Below, one piece after another: positions 52,847 to 60,975 of a DNA stretch of 64,000 nt. The notes below the pieces were generated by a model. It made no database searches and was not told the DNA's origin. It saw only the letters and a program-made list of their open reading frames with translations. The stretch covers positions 1-64,000 of the forward strand of contig CAZCZZ010000010.1 of the NCBI GenBank assembly GCA_964503335.1. Reading direction: 5' to 3'. The DNA comes from CAZCZZ01 sp964503335. GTDB lineage: Bacteria > Verrucomicrobiota > Kiritimatiellia > CAIVKH01. A program made the translations under genes and the position numbers. Every line of letters begins with the position of its first letter. Position 1 is the first letter of the stretch.

Positions 52847-53211
52847 CTAATCATGGGATCCTATCCATGCGTACTTCACGATGACGAATCCGGGCGGTTC
52901 GCCGGATTCGCCTTCCGGTATCCTGACACTCGCATAGCGGTGTCCCGAGCCCGCAGCCGGAACGAATTCGCACTCATTGACCGCCGTAAATCGACCCTCG
53001 TCCCAGTCGAGAGACGCGAAGTGGCCCACTCTGTTGGTCGCGAAACGGATGGCAATGATCTCATCTTCCGTGCGCCAGTCGCCTTCCAGTAGATCTGGTC
53101 GATCGGCGACTCTGATACGGGAAACGGTTCCTGCATCACAACTAGCGAGCATCCACACAAGGGCAGAAGGAGCGAGCTAAGTGGAAGCGCCGGTGTGTAT
53201 CGCAAGATCAT
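52847..53211 (-). pseudogene. Lipoprotein gene broken by a frameshift
   Basis: One frame starts at 53211 with a good signal peptide (MILRYTPALPLSSLLLP). A second frame then supplies a proper lipobox (MLASC) and a protein-like body (DLLEGDWRTEDEIIAI, then FASLDWDEGRFTAV) ending at 52847. Joined by a one-base shift near 53165-53180 they would give a normal lipoprotein of about 120 residues. As the sequence stands the gene is broken; a sequencing error is also possible. The body resembles small outer-membrane-type lipoproteins with no known role. Confidence 0.55.
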
Positions 53212-53250
53212 GGGCGGATGCTTACCAGTGGCGGACGGGTGCTGATAGCT

Positions 53251-53276
53251 AAAAAAGGGGGCGTCCCCTCTTTTTT
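53251..53276. terminator. Bidirectional intrinsic terminator
   Basis: AAAAAAGGGGGCG then TCCCCTCTTTTTT forms a G/C stem flanked by an A-run on one side and a T-run on the other, so it can stop transcription in both directions. It lies five bases after the stop of the minus-strand XRE gene and separates it from the lipoprotein gene. Confidence 0.85.
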
Positions 53277-53280
53277 AGAA

Positions 53281-53529
53281 CTACCGTGCGGCGACTTTCG
53301 TGCGAGCATGGTTTCGGGGAGCGAACAGAACCTCGACGCGAACGTTCAGTGCTTGTGCAAGGTGTCTCACTTCCAAGTCCTTCACCTGTCGGCGTCCGCA
53401 CTCTATGGCGGCAATTTGTTTGCTCGTCAGCGAATAGCCCCGCCGAGCCACGCGTGCCGCGAGATCCTCGATGGACACACCCGATCTGCATCGGACGCGT
53501 CGCACGGCGGGTCCCATCACGTTCTTCAT
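53281..53529 (-). CDS. XRE-family HTH regulator (second of pair)
   Basis: An 82-aa DNA-binding protein with one helix-turn-helix: SIEDLAARVARRGYSLTSKQ then IAAIECGRRQVKDLEV, followed by a short tail LAQALNVRVEVLF. Its start overlaps the stop of the preceding XRE gene, so the two are co-translated. It ends just before an intrinsic terminator and is the last gene of the minus-strand operon. It may autoregulate the operon or the element's mobility. Confidence 0.8.
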   Translation of the reverse strand: MKNVMGPAVRRVRCRSGVSIEDLAARVARRGYSLTSKQIAAIECGRRQVKDLEVRHLAQALNVRVEVLFAPRNHARTKVAAR

Positions 53530-53771
53530 CGGTCGCTCCAGAGCCCCGATGCCCGGAGCGCGTCCGCAAGACGCACATTGCAGAGCCGAAAGAGATGAGC
53601 TGTCTGCAGGATGTCGACGCGTAGTTCGCACGACTCCATCTTGCTGACCCAAGTGCGACTGACGCCAAGGTGCCTGGCGACGTCAGCTTGGAGCAGGGAT
53701 TCCTTCTTCCTTGATGACCTGAGATGCGCGGTGAGTCGGTGGTAACGAGGGTCATGGATTGTCTTGGGCAA
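53526..53771 (-). CDS. XRE-family HTH regulator (first of pair)
   Basis: An 81-aa helix-turn-helix protein with LLQADVARHLGVSRTWVSKM at its centre and the common family start PKTIHDPRYHRL. I chose TTG at 53771 because GAGGAG lies nine bases upstream and the product then begins at the family start; an in-frame ATG at 53870 would overlap the upstream gene. It is coupled to the following XRE gene. Two unlike XRE proteins side by side suggest a two-regulator switch. Confidence 0.75.
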   Translation of the reverse strand: MPKTIHDPRYHRLTAHLRSSRKKESLLQADVARHLGVSRTWVSKMESCELRVDILQTAHLFRLCNVRLADALRASGLWSDR

Positions 53772-53866
53772 TTTGGGATTCTCCTCAAATTGGGGATGAA
53801 GTGGTCGAAAGGAATACGCCCGCCCGCAGGTTTTCCCACGGACGGGCGCAGTCTTTGGTGGTCTGA

Positions 53867-54268
53867 TCAAGCGGCGAACCGCTGGTCCGTATGCCGATTA
53901 GCCTCTCTCCATGCGGCCATCACCTCCGGGTGATTGCCGTATCGGGTCAGAAGCCATTCCTGGTCCTCGGCGCTGAGTTGCACGGTGTCGAGTGCGCATT
54001 GCGAGCGTGTTCCTAACCATTCTTCGGGCAGTCCCTGCCAGTCGTCCGTCTGGACGTGCTGAGCAAGGATCTCCCGGACCTGCCGACATAACCAGTCCTC
54101 GAACCCTTCGTCCTCATGGCAGTTCGCCACGAGGTGATCGAGGATCAGTGCGCCGGGGCTGCTCTCCCGCTGTTGACACACCCCGGATACGAACGGATCG
54201 GCGAATAGGAACTCCTCAAGGGATCTTTCCAGTCGTTCGGTGACGTTGGTCCGCTTGACGTACCTCAT
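53867..54268 (-). CDS. Hypothetical acidic protein
   Basis: A 133-aa soluble, acidic protein I do not recognise. It has many Glu/Trp residues, no cysteine pattern and no membrane segment. The ATG at 54268 overlaps the stop of the DUF932 gene (ATGA) and has CAGGAGG five bases upstream. Proteins of this kind often accompany DUF932 genes on plasmids and phages. No function can be given. Confidence 0.7.
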   Translation of the reverse strand: MRYVKRTNVTERLERSLEEFLFADPFVSGVCQQRESSPGALILDHLVANCHEDEGFEDWLCRQVREILAQHVQTDDWQGLPEEWLGTRSQCALDTVQLSAEDQEWLLTRYGNHPEVMAAWREANRHTDQRFAA

Positions 54269-55014
54269 GCCGCCTCCTGGGCCAGCTGCAAGCCCACTTG
54301 CTCATCGCACACCGCATAGAGCGCCCTCGTCCGCTCCGGCAGTAGGTGCAGCTTGCCCTTGAGGACTTCAGTGCAGGCGTTGAACCAGCTCCAGGCGTTG
54401 CGCTGTTCGAAGGCGGCGTGACGAGGATGTCGCCATTCCTCCAACACGTCCGGGATCATTCGGGTCGTGATGGCGCCGGCGTCGAGCGCCTGGATCGTCA
54501 GGTCGTGCGCACGCGTGTTGTCCATGTGCCAAGCCTTGTACCGCTCAATCCGCCGATCCTGGTCGAACCACTTGTGCACCAGCCGGCCCAGTGCGTCCTT
54601 TACCAGCGTCGGCAGATCCCGGAGGATCATCGACGTGTGCTTGCGGCTGACTTCGATCTCACCGGAGAACGCGAGGTTGTCACACACAAAGACACTGCTG
54701 CCGGCCACGAGGCCAGCGGGCAGTGTCTTGTCATGACTGTTGCGCAAACCCAACACCCAGCTGTAGTCCGGGTTGTTGTGCCAGTTCTGGACCTGAAGGA
54801 GACCGAAGTACCGGCCGCCGTCATGGGTCAGGGCGTGCGCCTCGTTCACGACCGTCAGGTTGTGACTGGGGAGCGTCTCCTCGATCGATTCGAGGAACGC
54901 GCTGTGCGGGATCGGCTGCCACGTGTCGGTGGCGACCGGCGTCAGCACGAGGCCGAGCTCCGTGCGGGGTACCGCATGGGCGCCGCAGTGCAGGATCAAG
55001 TTGCATCGATTCAT
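54265..55014 (-). CDS. DUF932 phage/plasmid-like protein
   Basis: A 249-aa protein of the DUF932 family, widespread on plasmids, phages and integrative elements and of unknown biochemical role. The core LGLRNSHDKTLPAGLVAGSS and FVCDNLAFSGEIEVSRKHT is characteristic. AAAGGAG lies seven bases before the ATG. It sits between a RecB-like nuclease gene and small regulators in the minus-strand maintenance operon, where such proteins probably take part in DNA metabolism of the element. Confidence 0.82.
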   Translation of the reverse strand: MNRCNLILHCGAHAVPRTELGLVLTPVATDTWQPIPHSAFLESIEETLPSHNLTVVNEAHALTHDGGRYFGLLQVQNWHNNPDYSWVLGLRNSHDKTLPAGLVAGSSVFVCDNLAFSGEIEVSRKHTSMILRDLPTLVKDALGRLVHKWFDQDRRIERYKAWHMDNTRAHDLTIQALDAGAITTRMIPDVLEEWRHPRHAAFEQRNAWSWFNACTEVLKGKLHLLPERTRALYAVCDEQVGLQLAQEAA

Positions 55015-55038
55015 TCTCTTTCTCCTTTGTGTTGTTGA

Positions 55039-55860
55039 TTACGCTGCCACGCTGATCGTTCGACTTTGCTTCCTATGCCACGCCCGGCACGGTTCCCGGT
55101 GGGGACACCCGCTACAGGCGAAGCTCTGGTCGCTGGGGTAGAACACCTCGTGCTGGATGACCTTCTCGGCCTTCTCCACAAGGCACTCCAGCCTCTGGAA
55201 GTCGCTGCTCGTCCGGGTGGTGTTGTTGCGCTCGATGACCGGTGTCTTGTTCTTCACAGCCACGTCGAACCGGAACTGCGTGGCTTCCGCCGGATGCAGC
55301 TGCCGGTGGGCGTAGAGGTAGACCGTAGGTTGCAGGCTGCGATCTGCCTGATCCTTCGGCCAACGCCGTGCACTGGTCTTCCAGTCGATCAACGATCGGC
55401 CCGTCTGATCCTCGACTACGCAGTCGATCTCACCGATCAGCGGCCGGTCGCTGCTCCCGATGGGCACGGCGAACGTCTCATTCATCGAGATGACGCGCTC
55501 ATTCGGGTCGAGCTGCTTCAGATAGGCGACCGCCAGTTCCGAACCCTGCTTCGCCAGATCATCGGGTGACAGCTCTTCGTCCTTCTCCAGGGGCGGACCA
55601 TCCTTGCCCTCTCGCTCCCACAGGTCATGGAACAGGGCTCGGGTGTCCATCTCGGTCGGTAATTTGCTCTCCATGCGGTTCAGGGCGATGAACTCCATCA
55701 CCCGGTGATAGACCGAGCCCATGGCGATGCTGATGGGTGTAAACGGGCGCGGTAACTTCTCGATCTTCTCGAAGTAGAACTGGAGCGAGCAGATGGAAAG
55801 CAGCTGGTTCAGGCTGCTGTACGACCAGTGGGGCCGGTCGCGATAGGTGTTGAGGTTCAT
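55039..55860 (-). CDS. Cas4/RecB-like PD-(D/E)XK exonuclease
   Basis: A 273-aa single-domain nuclease. The start WSYSSLNQLLSICSLQFYFE carries the first cysteine; IGEIDCVVED and SLIDWKTSARRW supply the PD-(D/E)XK metal site (near 140-165); CSGCPHREPC near the end supplies three more cysteines, so an iron-sulphur cluster as in Cas4/AddB is likely. The ATG at 55860 is preceded by AAGGAG; an upstream in-frame Met at 55977 overlaps the next gene. No CRISPR array or cas gene is near, so it is probably a plasmid or phage recombination nuclease. Confidence 0.85.
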   Translation of the reverse strand: MNLNTYRDRPHWSYSSLNQLLSICSLQFYFEKIEKLPRPFTPISIAMGSVYHRVMEFIALNRMESKLPTEMDTRALFHDLWEREGKDGPPLEKDEELSPDDLAKQGSELAVAYLKQLDPNERVISMNETFAVPIGSSDRPLIGEIDCVVEDQTGRSLIDWKTSARRWPKDQADRSLQPTVYLYAHRQLHPAEATQFRFDVAVKNKTPVIERNNTTRTSSDFQRLECLVEKAEKVIQHEVFYPSDQSFACSGCPHREPCRAWHRKQSRTISVAA

Positions 55861-55918
55861 GGGTCTCCTTGTTCGGGTTGAAAGCGGGAGGGGCAGCCTG
55901 CGGCTGCCCCTCGTTGCC

Positions 55919-56350
55919 TCAGGCCGCTGCCTTGAGGTCGTCCACCAGCGCACTGGCGGCTTTGCGGTCGAGCTCATACACCGAGCCCACGCGGAACTGC
56001 TTCTGGACGCGGGCGTTGATCTCGCTCAGGGTGATGCCCTTCGCCTTGGCGAGGTCGAGGACGTACTTCACCTGGCGGTTGGTCGCCTTCTCCCCGGTGT
56101 TGCGGCTGGGGCCCTGTCCACGGGCCGGGAGAACCCGCACGTCTTCGCGGTCCGGCTTGGCTGCCGTACCGTGCAACTCGGATTCCACGGCTTCCCGAAC
56201 CAGGGCGAACGTCTCGTGGATCCTTGCCCGGATCTCCACGGACTCCAGCTTGTCACTCAGCTCGACCTCCATCGAGCAGTGGTACGACTGGCTGGAATAC
56301 TCGCCCTCGGCGGGCACCTTCTTGCTGTAGGATGCGTTGAGTTTCAGCAT
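55919..56350 (-). CDS. Small protein with recombination-type C-terminal helix pair
   Basis: A 143-aa protein. The C-terminal 50 residues (ATNRQVKYVLDLAKAKGITL, then a short helical end) resemble the small domain seen at the end of many phage single-strand annealing and recombination proteins. The N-terminal part is a predicted beta-rich stretch (HCSMEVELSDKLESVEIRA). It may take part in DNA processing with the nuclease gene downstream. The ATG at 56350 has a GAGGA site; an earlier Met at 56431 would overlap the upstream gene. Confidence 0.65.
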   Translation of the reverse strand: MLKLNASYSKKVPAEGEYSSQSYHCSMEVELSDKLESVEIRARIHETFALVREAVESELHGTAAKPDREDVRVLPARGQGPSRNTGEKATNRQVKYVLDLAKAKGITLSEINARVQKQFRVGSVYELDRKAASALVDDLKAAA

Positions 56351-56360
56351 GTGGGGTTCC

Positions 56361-56582
56361 TCAGGCGGCGACGGCCATGGCCATGGCTGGCGGTTGGCCT
56401 CCGGCCGGGCGGATGCGCTTGGCATAGACATACTCGCTGGGCTCGATCCCGAAACCCGCCAACTGCTCGGCGATCATGGCGGCGTCGGACTTGCAGGGAG
56501 CTAGCACATCGATCGCGATGCGCCGGCCGGTGTCGTGGCGCTGGGCGTTACCCACAGCCAGTGTGACGTGATAGGCACACAT
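56361..56582 (-). CDS. Small hypothetical protein
   Basis: A 73-aa protein with no recognised domain; AAAGGAG lies a few bases before the ATG, which supports translation. The fold could be ferredoxin-like (HVTLAVGNAQ start, IAIDVLAPCKSDAAMIAEQL middle). It ends in an Ala/Met-rich tail. Ten bases separate it from the next gene of the operon. Confidence 0.65.
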   Translation of the reverse strand: MCAYHVTLAVGNAQRHDTGRRIAIDVLAPCKSDAAMIAEQLAGFGIEPSEYVYAKRIRPAGGQPPAMAMAVAA

Positions 56583-56670
56583 GTTTGCTTCTCCTTTGTT
56601 GTTTTGGTTTCAGAAAGCAGAAGGGCCGCTCCCGGTGAAGAGAGCGGCCCTTGGTGGTGGTCTCGCGGTA

Positions 56671-58029
56671 CTAGACCTTGATCGCCTGCAGACGCGCCAG
56701 GCCGGCACGTACGCTGTCGATCTCGGCCCGGCGCTGCTTGTCCTCCTTCAGCGCCTCACGGACAGCCGTGGCGACGCCGGACAACGCTTCGTTCGCTTCG
56801 CGCACCTTGGACTTGGCCTGCTCATAGGCCACGAGCACACGGTCGAGTGCACAAAGCTGCGGTATGGGCTGCGTGGACGGACTCTCGGTGGGTTTGGGCA
56901 TGGTTTCCTTGACGGGTTGCGGGGTGGGTTTCGGGTTCTTCTCGGGTTCAGCGACGGTCCGTTGCGGCATCAGGACGTGGATCCCTGACGGATCGCGGGC
57001 CACCAGCGGGCTGGCGCTGTCGGAGAACGCGAACGAGCGGAAGCCGGCGGTCAGTGCATCAAGAAGGTACCACCGACTAACGGAGGTGGAAGCTCCGTCC
57101 GACATGGTGCAGTCGGACAGCTCGAGAGCACTCACCTGCGGATCATGCTCGCCACAGCCACTGACGATGACCTTGCCCGCCTTGGCGCGCAGGGTAACCG
57201 TAGCATTGGCAGTCGCATTCCCGGCTAACGTCGGGAGGACACTGGAGAGGAAGGCCACGGACTCCTCGCTGAACTCCACGCGTTGCTTACCGGCTTCTGT
57301 GGGCACGACCTGGCGCCAGTTGGGATAGGTGCCTTCGATTGTGCGTACGCGGTAGTCCCAGTTGTCGGTCACCAACCGGAACCAGCCGGAGGCATGACCT
57401 AGTGTCGTTTCACCGGTCAGCTTATTCCACGTGATGAACTTGGTGGGAGGCACGATACAGCTCTCGGCGATCGGGAGCTTGGGTGAGTTGAGCGCCGTGA
57501 GACGACGTCCGTCGGTGGCGACCAGGTAGTCACCATCCTTCCCGATATCGAGATAGACGCCGGTCAGGACGTACCGGGTCTCGTCCGTGGAGACGAACGA
57601 GGCCGCACGTCGGATCTGGGTGAGGAACGATGAATCGACCGAGGCCACGGGCACCTCGCCAGGCAGAACCGGCCACTCCTTGGGATCGAGGCTGGGGACA
57701 GTCCGTGCGATGGCTTGGCCCGCCACGGTGTTCGTGATCGTCATCAGGCCATCGGTGGTAGCGATCTCCACCGGATCTGCATCCCGGCCTTTCGTGAGGG
57801 GCTGCAGTTCGCTGAACGGCACGAGCATTACGCCCGTTCCGTCGCACGAGGCATCTTGGAATCGACAGGTCAGGGACGAATCGAGGTCGGTCACAGATCC
57901 GGTCGCCTTGCCATCTTCGACGGCGATGCGCACGTGCTGAAGCACGGGCAGGGTGGACTTACGGGACACGACTCGGCTCAAGCCCTGGATGGCGGACTTA
58001 AGCTCATGACGGGGGATCAACAGTTTCAT
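56671..58029 (-). CDS. DnaN-like DNA polymerase III beta clamp with extra C-terminal coil
   Basis: A 452-aa sliding-clamp homologue. Family landmarks include an N-terminal KLLIPRHELKSAIQGLSRVV stretch followed by VSRKSTLPVL, YVLTGVYLDI, VATDGRRLTAL and a TYPNWRQVVPT segment. Residues about 345-452 extend beyond the usual clamp length: a Pro/Thr linker and then a charged coiled coil. The conserved C-terminal VMPMRL-like end of a cellular clamp is reduced to IHVLMPQR before the linker. A second clamp on a mobile element suggests use of the host replisome or its own polymerase. AAGGAG precedes the ATG. Confidence 0.8.
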   Translation of the reverse strand: MKLLIPRHELKSAIQGLSRVVSRKSTLPVLQHVRIAVEDGKATGSVTDLDSSLTCRFQDASCDGTGVMLVPFSELQPLTKGRDADPVEIATTDGLMTITNTVAGQAIARTVPSLDPKEWPVLPGEVPVASVDSSFLTQIRRAASFVSTDETRYVLTGVYLDIGKDGDYLVATDGRRLTALNSPKLPIAESCIVPPTKFITWNKLTGETTLGHASGWFRLVTDNWDYRVRTIEGTYPNWRQVVPTEAGKQRVEFSEESVAFLSSVLPTLAGNATANATVTLRAKAGKVIVSGCGEHDPQVSALELSDCTMSDGASTSVSRWYLLDALTAGFRSFAFSDSASPLVARDPSGIHVLMPQRTVAEPEKNPKPTPQPVKETMPKPTESPSTQPIPQLCALDRVLVAYEQAKSKVREANEALSGVATAVREALKEDKQRRAEIDSVRAGLARLQAIKV

Positions 58030-58210
58030 GGGATTCTCCTTCGGGTTCAATGGGCTGGGTTGGGGGATGGCTGTAGGTTAGCCGCACGGCCTCGGCGATC
58101 AGCGAGGTGATGGGTTGCCGCTTGGGCAGTGCCTCACGAACAGCGTGAAGCAAGGCCATGTCCTCGCGTGTGAGTGACGAGGCTGGCCACGGGTAGCGGT
58201 AGGCCTTCAC
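58004..58210 (-). CDS. Small hypothetical protein
   Basis: A 68-aa protein starting with GTG preceded by GGGAGG. The middle (REALPKRQPITSLIAEAVRL) resembles ribbon-helix-helix or regulatory helices but is too short to assign. Its start overlaps the stop of the preceding gene (GTGA) and its end overlaps the clamp gene by 26 bases. Confidence 0.55.
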   Translation of the reverse strand: MKAYRYPWPASSLTREDMALLHAVREALPKRQPITSLIAEAVRLTYSHPPTQPIEPEGESHETVDPPS

Positions 58211-58410
58211 GGTCTGCCTCCCGCATGCGGCTCATGCGCTTTTCGCGTCGGGAGTGGCTGGACGGTGATCTGATACCGCATCAACGAGCGGTGTAACAGC
58301 GCTCCTGCCGCCACGCCGATCCAGCTCACGAGATCGCCGGTCAGGAGTAGCCAGAGCAAGAGGGCTACCGTCGCAAACGGCAGCCAGTGCGGATTCTTGT
58401 CGCGGAACAT
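58207..58410 (-). CDS. Small membrane protein
   Basis: A 67-aa protein with two hydrophobic stretches (about residues 9-24 and 27-40) and a basic, Pro-rich tail. AAAGGA lies six bases before its ATG. It overlaps the 3' third of the preceding membrane-protein frame and the start of the next gene. The function is unknown. Confidence 0.5.
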   Translation of the reverse strand: MFRDKNPHWLPFATVALLLWLLLTGDLVSWIGVAAGALLHRSLMRYQITVQPLPTRKAHEPHAGGRP

Positions 58411-58669
58411 GGATGTCCTTTTGGTGCTTACGCTCGGTGGCGAGCAGAGTGATGACGGTCGATACGGGGATCAGGACGGCGGCGAGGATCACGGACGCCG
58501 CAGCAAGCGCGTAGAATCGCGTCTGCGACGTGATGACGTCGGAAAGCAGCTCGACCATGCCAGCGGCTTGAGGGACGAGAAGGCGGCCGGCCAGAAGGCC
58601 TAGGGCGCCGGCAGCCACGAGTGCCATGCCGTTCGAGAGGACGACCGTTTTAGGAGGGCTTGTTGGCAT
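58232..58669 (-). CDS. Small membrane protein, C-terminal end uncertain
   Basis: The ATG at 58669 has a GGGAGG site and leads into two membrane segments (about 12-32 and 52-78). The frame stays open to 58232, but the last 60 residues are low-complexity and overlap the next gene in another frame, so the true end could be earlier if a frameshift has occurred. No family could be named. Confidence 0.45.
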   Translation of the reverse strand: MPTSPPKTVVLSNGMALVAAGALGLLAGRLLVPQAAGMVELLSDVITSQTRFYALAAASVILAAVLIPVSTVITLLATERKHQKDIHVPRQESALAAVCDGSPLALATPDRRSRELDRRGGRSAVTPLVDAVSDHRPATPDAKSA

Positions 58670-58916
58670 CGGTCCTCCCCGTCGCTTGGAAGAGGCCGAA
58701 GGATGTGGCGGCCATGCCACAGCCGACGATGATGAGCGCGGCGACCAGGAAATTCCCGACCGTATGCATGGTGCGGTTCTCCTGGTGCGATTCGCGAAGC
58801 TGGCGCTGTGCCTCAGCAGCCTGGGCCTGTGCCGCCCGCGTAGCCCCGCCGCCTCCGCATCCGGCGGAGAGCATAAGGGCGGCAAGAAGCACGACGATTC
58901 CTGATCTACGGGACAT
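58650..58916 (-). CDS. Small lipoprotein with a membrane helix
   Basis: An 88-aa protein with a signal peptide and lipobox (LLAALMLSAGC, cleavage before Cys near residue 19) followed by a Gln/Ala/Arg-rich helix and one further membrane segment (VGNFLVAALIIVGCGMAATS). This layout resembles entry-exclusion or cell-envelope proteins of conjugative elements, but no family is certain. AGGAGGT lies six bases before the ATG. It is the first gene of the minus-strand operon. Confidence 0.6.
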   Translation of the reverse strand: MSRRSGIVVLLAALMLSAGCGGGGATRAAQAQAAEAQRQLRESHQENRTMHTVGNFLVAALIIVGCGMAATSFGLFQATGRTDANKPS

Positions 58917-60552
58917 GTGGACCTCCTGAGTTGGTGGGTGGTGACCATGAGCAGGCAACAAGCCTGACTACGGGCAGGGGGCGTAGTAGCTAGGCGCTCC
59001 CAGTACATTATGCCGCGGATTTGAGGGGAATTAAGGGCTTTAGCGGGTTGCCCGTTCGTTTGTTCCGTCACGCCATATGCATGTTTTGAAGGCGTTACAG
59101 ATACCATCCTATTTGGCGCATTCGCCACTCTCTGCTGGAAGAAGTCCCCAATCGTGTCGACAGAACATAATCGTCACCTTGTGACTACACCCTGTGCGCA
59201 AGCTGGTTGAATTACCTGGTCCCAAAGACCGTTCACCCAGCCGAGATCCCCTAGAGTACTGGCCTGATTCGCGGTCGTGAGACGGATCGCGGGACTTTAT
59301 CAGCCGGTGAGAAGAGGGTTTCCGGAAATAGGGGAGTGATGGCTTTGAAAATCGGTTCAATATGTTCGCTACTAAGAAGATGTAGAAAGCCGATTATCAT
59401 CAACATCGTCTCTGTGACTGTGTTCTACACTGACACGCAACATATTCTACAACTGATCGTTGCATAAATATTCCCCGCGAAACTAGTGCCTTTTGATCTC
59501 GAGGTGCGGTCCCGCCGCGGCGAAGACTCAGAGCAATGCCTGCTGCGTGCCTCTCAGCGTATGAAACGCCGGAACTGTCCGGATCACCCTAAAGTGTTCT
59601 CGGTGAATCACATTACCATATGCAGATTAAGCGGAAGGCGTGATGACATCGTTGTCGGCGTGTGCGCATGTCAATTTGAGCAATGATGAGACGAGCGAAC
59701 AAGAGTTCGAATTGCAAGAAATGGTGCATGGTGTGTTTCAAGCGGTTGAAAAGTGAAGGGCACTATCACAAAATCTGCACGACTTTTTGGCGGCAGAATT
59801 ATCGCGCCCGGAGCTCGCTCAGCTGATCGAGCGACCCCCGGTGGACTTCGCCAAATAGACCTTGTGTGTAACACGATATCACGATTCACCGCATTCGGGA
59901 ACGGTTGAACTTCGTGAGGAACACACCACTCAATCAAATTCACTCATCACTCGATTTTCGTGTAGTCCTTGTGTCGAGTCAGATGACTCGTCCACGCGAG
60001 TTTTCAGCGAAGCCGCAGAACATTGTGGATGATTGGTAGATCGAATCGAGGGGGTTCGTATTCGGTTGACGATCGCGACTCGCGCATTATACTCGAAACG
60101 AGCTGTTTCGGTGAGCTTGGCGAACCGTTGAAGGCCCAATGTCGCGATGGTGCCCTTCTTCTTCTTCTATGAAGAAGAAGAAGAGCTGCACACCCCCGCG
60201 GCGGGTGTGCGCATCTCTCCCCTTTTTGCGCGTTTCCGACTCGGAAAGGAGTAAAGCTCAACACGCTCCACGCAGCAGCTGCGGCTGTAGCCGCGACGCT
60301 GCGGCGAATACGACAAACGCATCGCACACGGCTCACAAGGCGACGAGTGACTCATCGTCAATCGATGAACGAAACGCACCCCCTTGAGGCGAGTTTGCAT
60401 TCTACCGGCAACAATGCCTACAAAATCAACAGGGCTTGTGTTGTCGAGCATTCATGACGATTGCTTTCACGAAGTGGTCACTTGTGTCTGATTCAGTCAA
60501 TGGGGGTCAATGGGAGTGGGCTGAGTCGCAGATCGGTGATAGAATAGCGGGT
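58917..60552. other. Long non-coding stretch with divergent promoters and hairpins
   Basis: About 1.6 kb between divergent operons with no convincing gene. Short open frames here have atypical composition and no ribosome binding sites. It is lower in GC than its flanks around 59380-59480. The right part (60155-60310) is dense in hairpins. A regulatory region, a replication origin or a transfer origin are all possible; iterons are not obvious. Confidence 0.5.
60155..60208. repeat. Two adjacent perfect hairpins
   Basis: First CTTCTTCTTCTTC-tat-GAAGAAGAAGAAG (60155-60183, 13 bp stem, 3-base loop), then GCACACCC-ccgcggc-GGGTGTGC (60186-60208, 8 bp stem). A third short dyad GCGGCTGTAGCCGC follows near 60281. 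CCCCTTTTT lies just after the second hairpin. They could be a terminator, an origin element or part of a structured RNA. Confidence 0.6.
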
Positions 60553-60969
60553 ATGTTGAACGAGAAAACACTGCTGAGAAGTGAATCGTCCACACTTCAC
60601 GAGTTCGATCACGGGCGAGAACGAATTTGTTGGGGTGGGCCTTTTCCTGAAATCGAGGGCGCGTGGTTCCCCGGGTGTGTTGCAAGAAGACTTCCGACAC
60701 TTGGCCTCAGGCGCGCTTCTGATTGGGCCGTACTTGTGGCGCTGCTGATCATCCAAGGCCGCGATGGAAGCTCCGGAATATGCGCCAATATCACGAGCGC
60801 AGGACTTGCCGAATGGACCGGCTACTCGAAGGTCACGGTTGACAGGGCGATTCGACGGCTGAAGGCCAAGGGGCTTGTCACGCGACAAGGCGTGAAAAGC
60901 AGGCTGATCTGTAAGTTGTTTGACCGTGAATGGGTCTGCTTCAAGCCATGCCGCAGGGTGAATATCTGA
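60553..60969 (+). CDS. Winged-helix DNA-binding protein
   Basis: A 138-aa protein whose second half is a helix-turn-helix of the MarR/replication-initiator type (ITSAGLAEWTGYSKVTVDRA then IRRLKAKGLVTRQG). The first 60 residues are unassigned. Starts at 60436, 60454 and 60553 share the frame; I prefer 60553 because a TATAAT-like GATAGAAT and a GGGT lie just before it. It is the first of a plus-strand set with replication-type genes and may be the regulator or initiator. Confidence 0.6.
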   Translation: MLNEKTLLRSESSTLHEFDHGRERICWGGPFPEIEGAWFPGCVARRLPTLGLRRASDWAVLVALLIIQGRDGSSGICANITSAGLAEWTGYSKVTVDRAIRRLKAKGLVTRQGVKSRLICKLFDREWVCFKPCRRVNI

Positions 60970-60975
60970 GGACCA

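Noticed and set aside
55039..55860. Cas4 of a CRISPR system
   Set aside because: The nuclease resembles Cas4, but no repeat-spacer array and no other cas gene were seen on either strand.
58670..59128. Upstream half of a longer minus-strand frame ending at 58232
   Set aside because: It overlaps the lipoprotein gene and non-coding DNA with no ribosome binding site; the GGGAGG-preceded ATG at 58669 is a better start.
59109..59943. Short open frames in the long non-coding region
   Set aside because: Atypical residue composition, no ribosome binding sites and no recognisable motifs; they look like chance frames.
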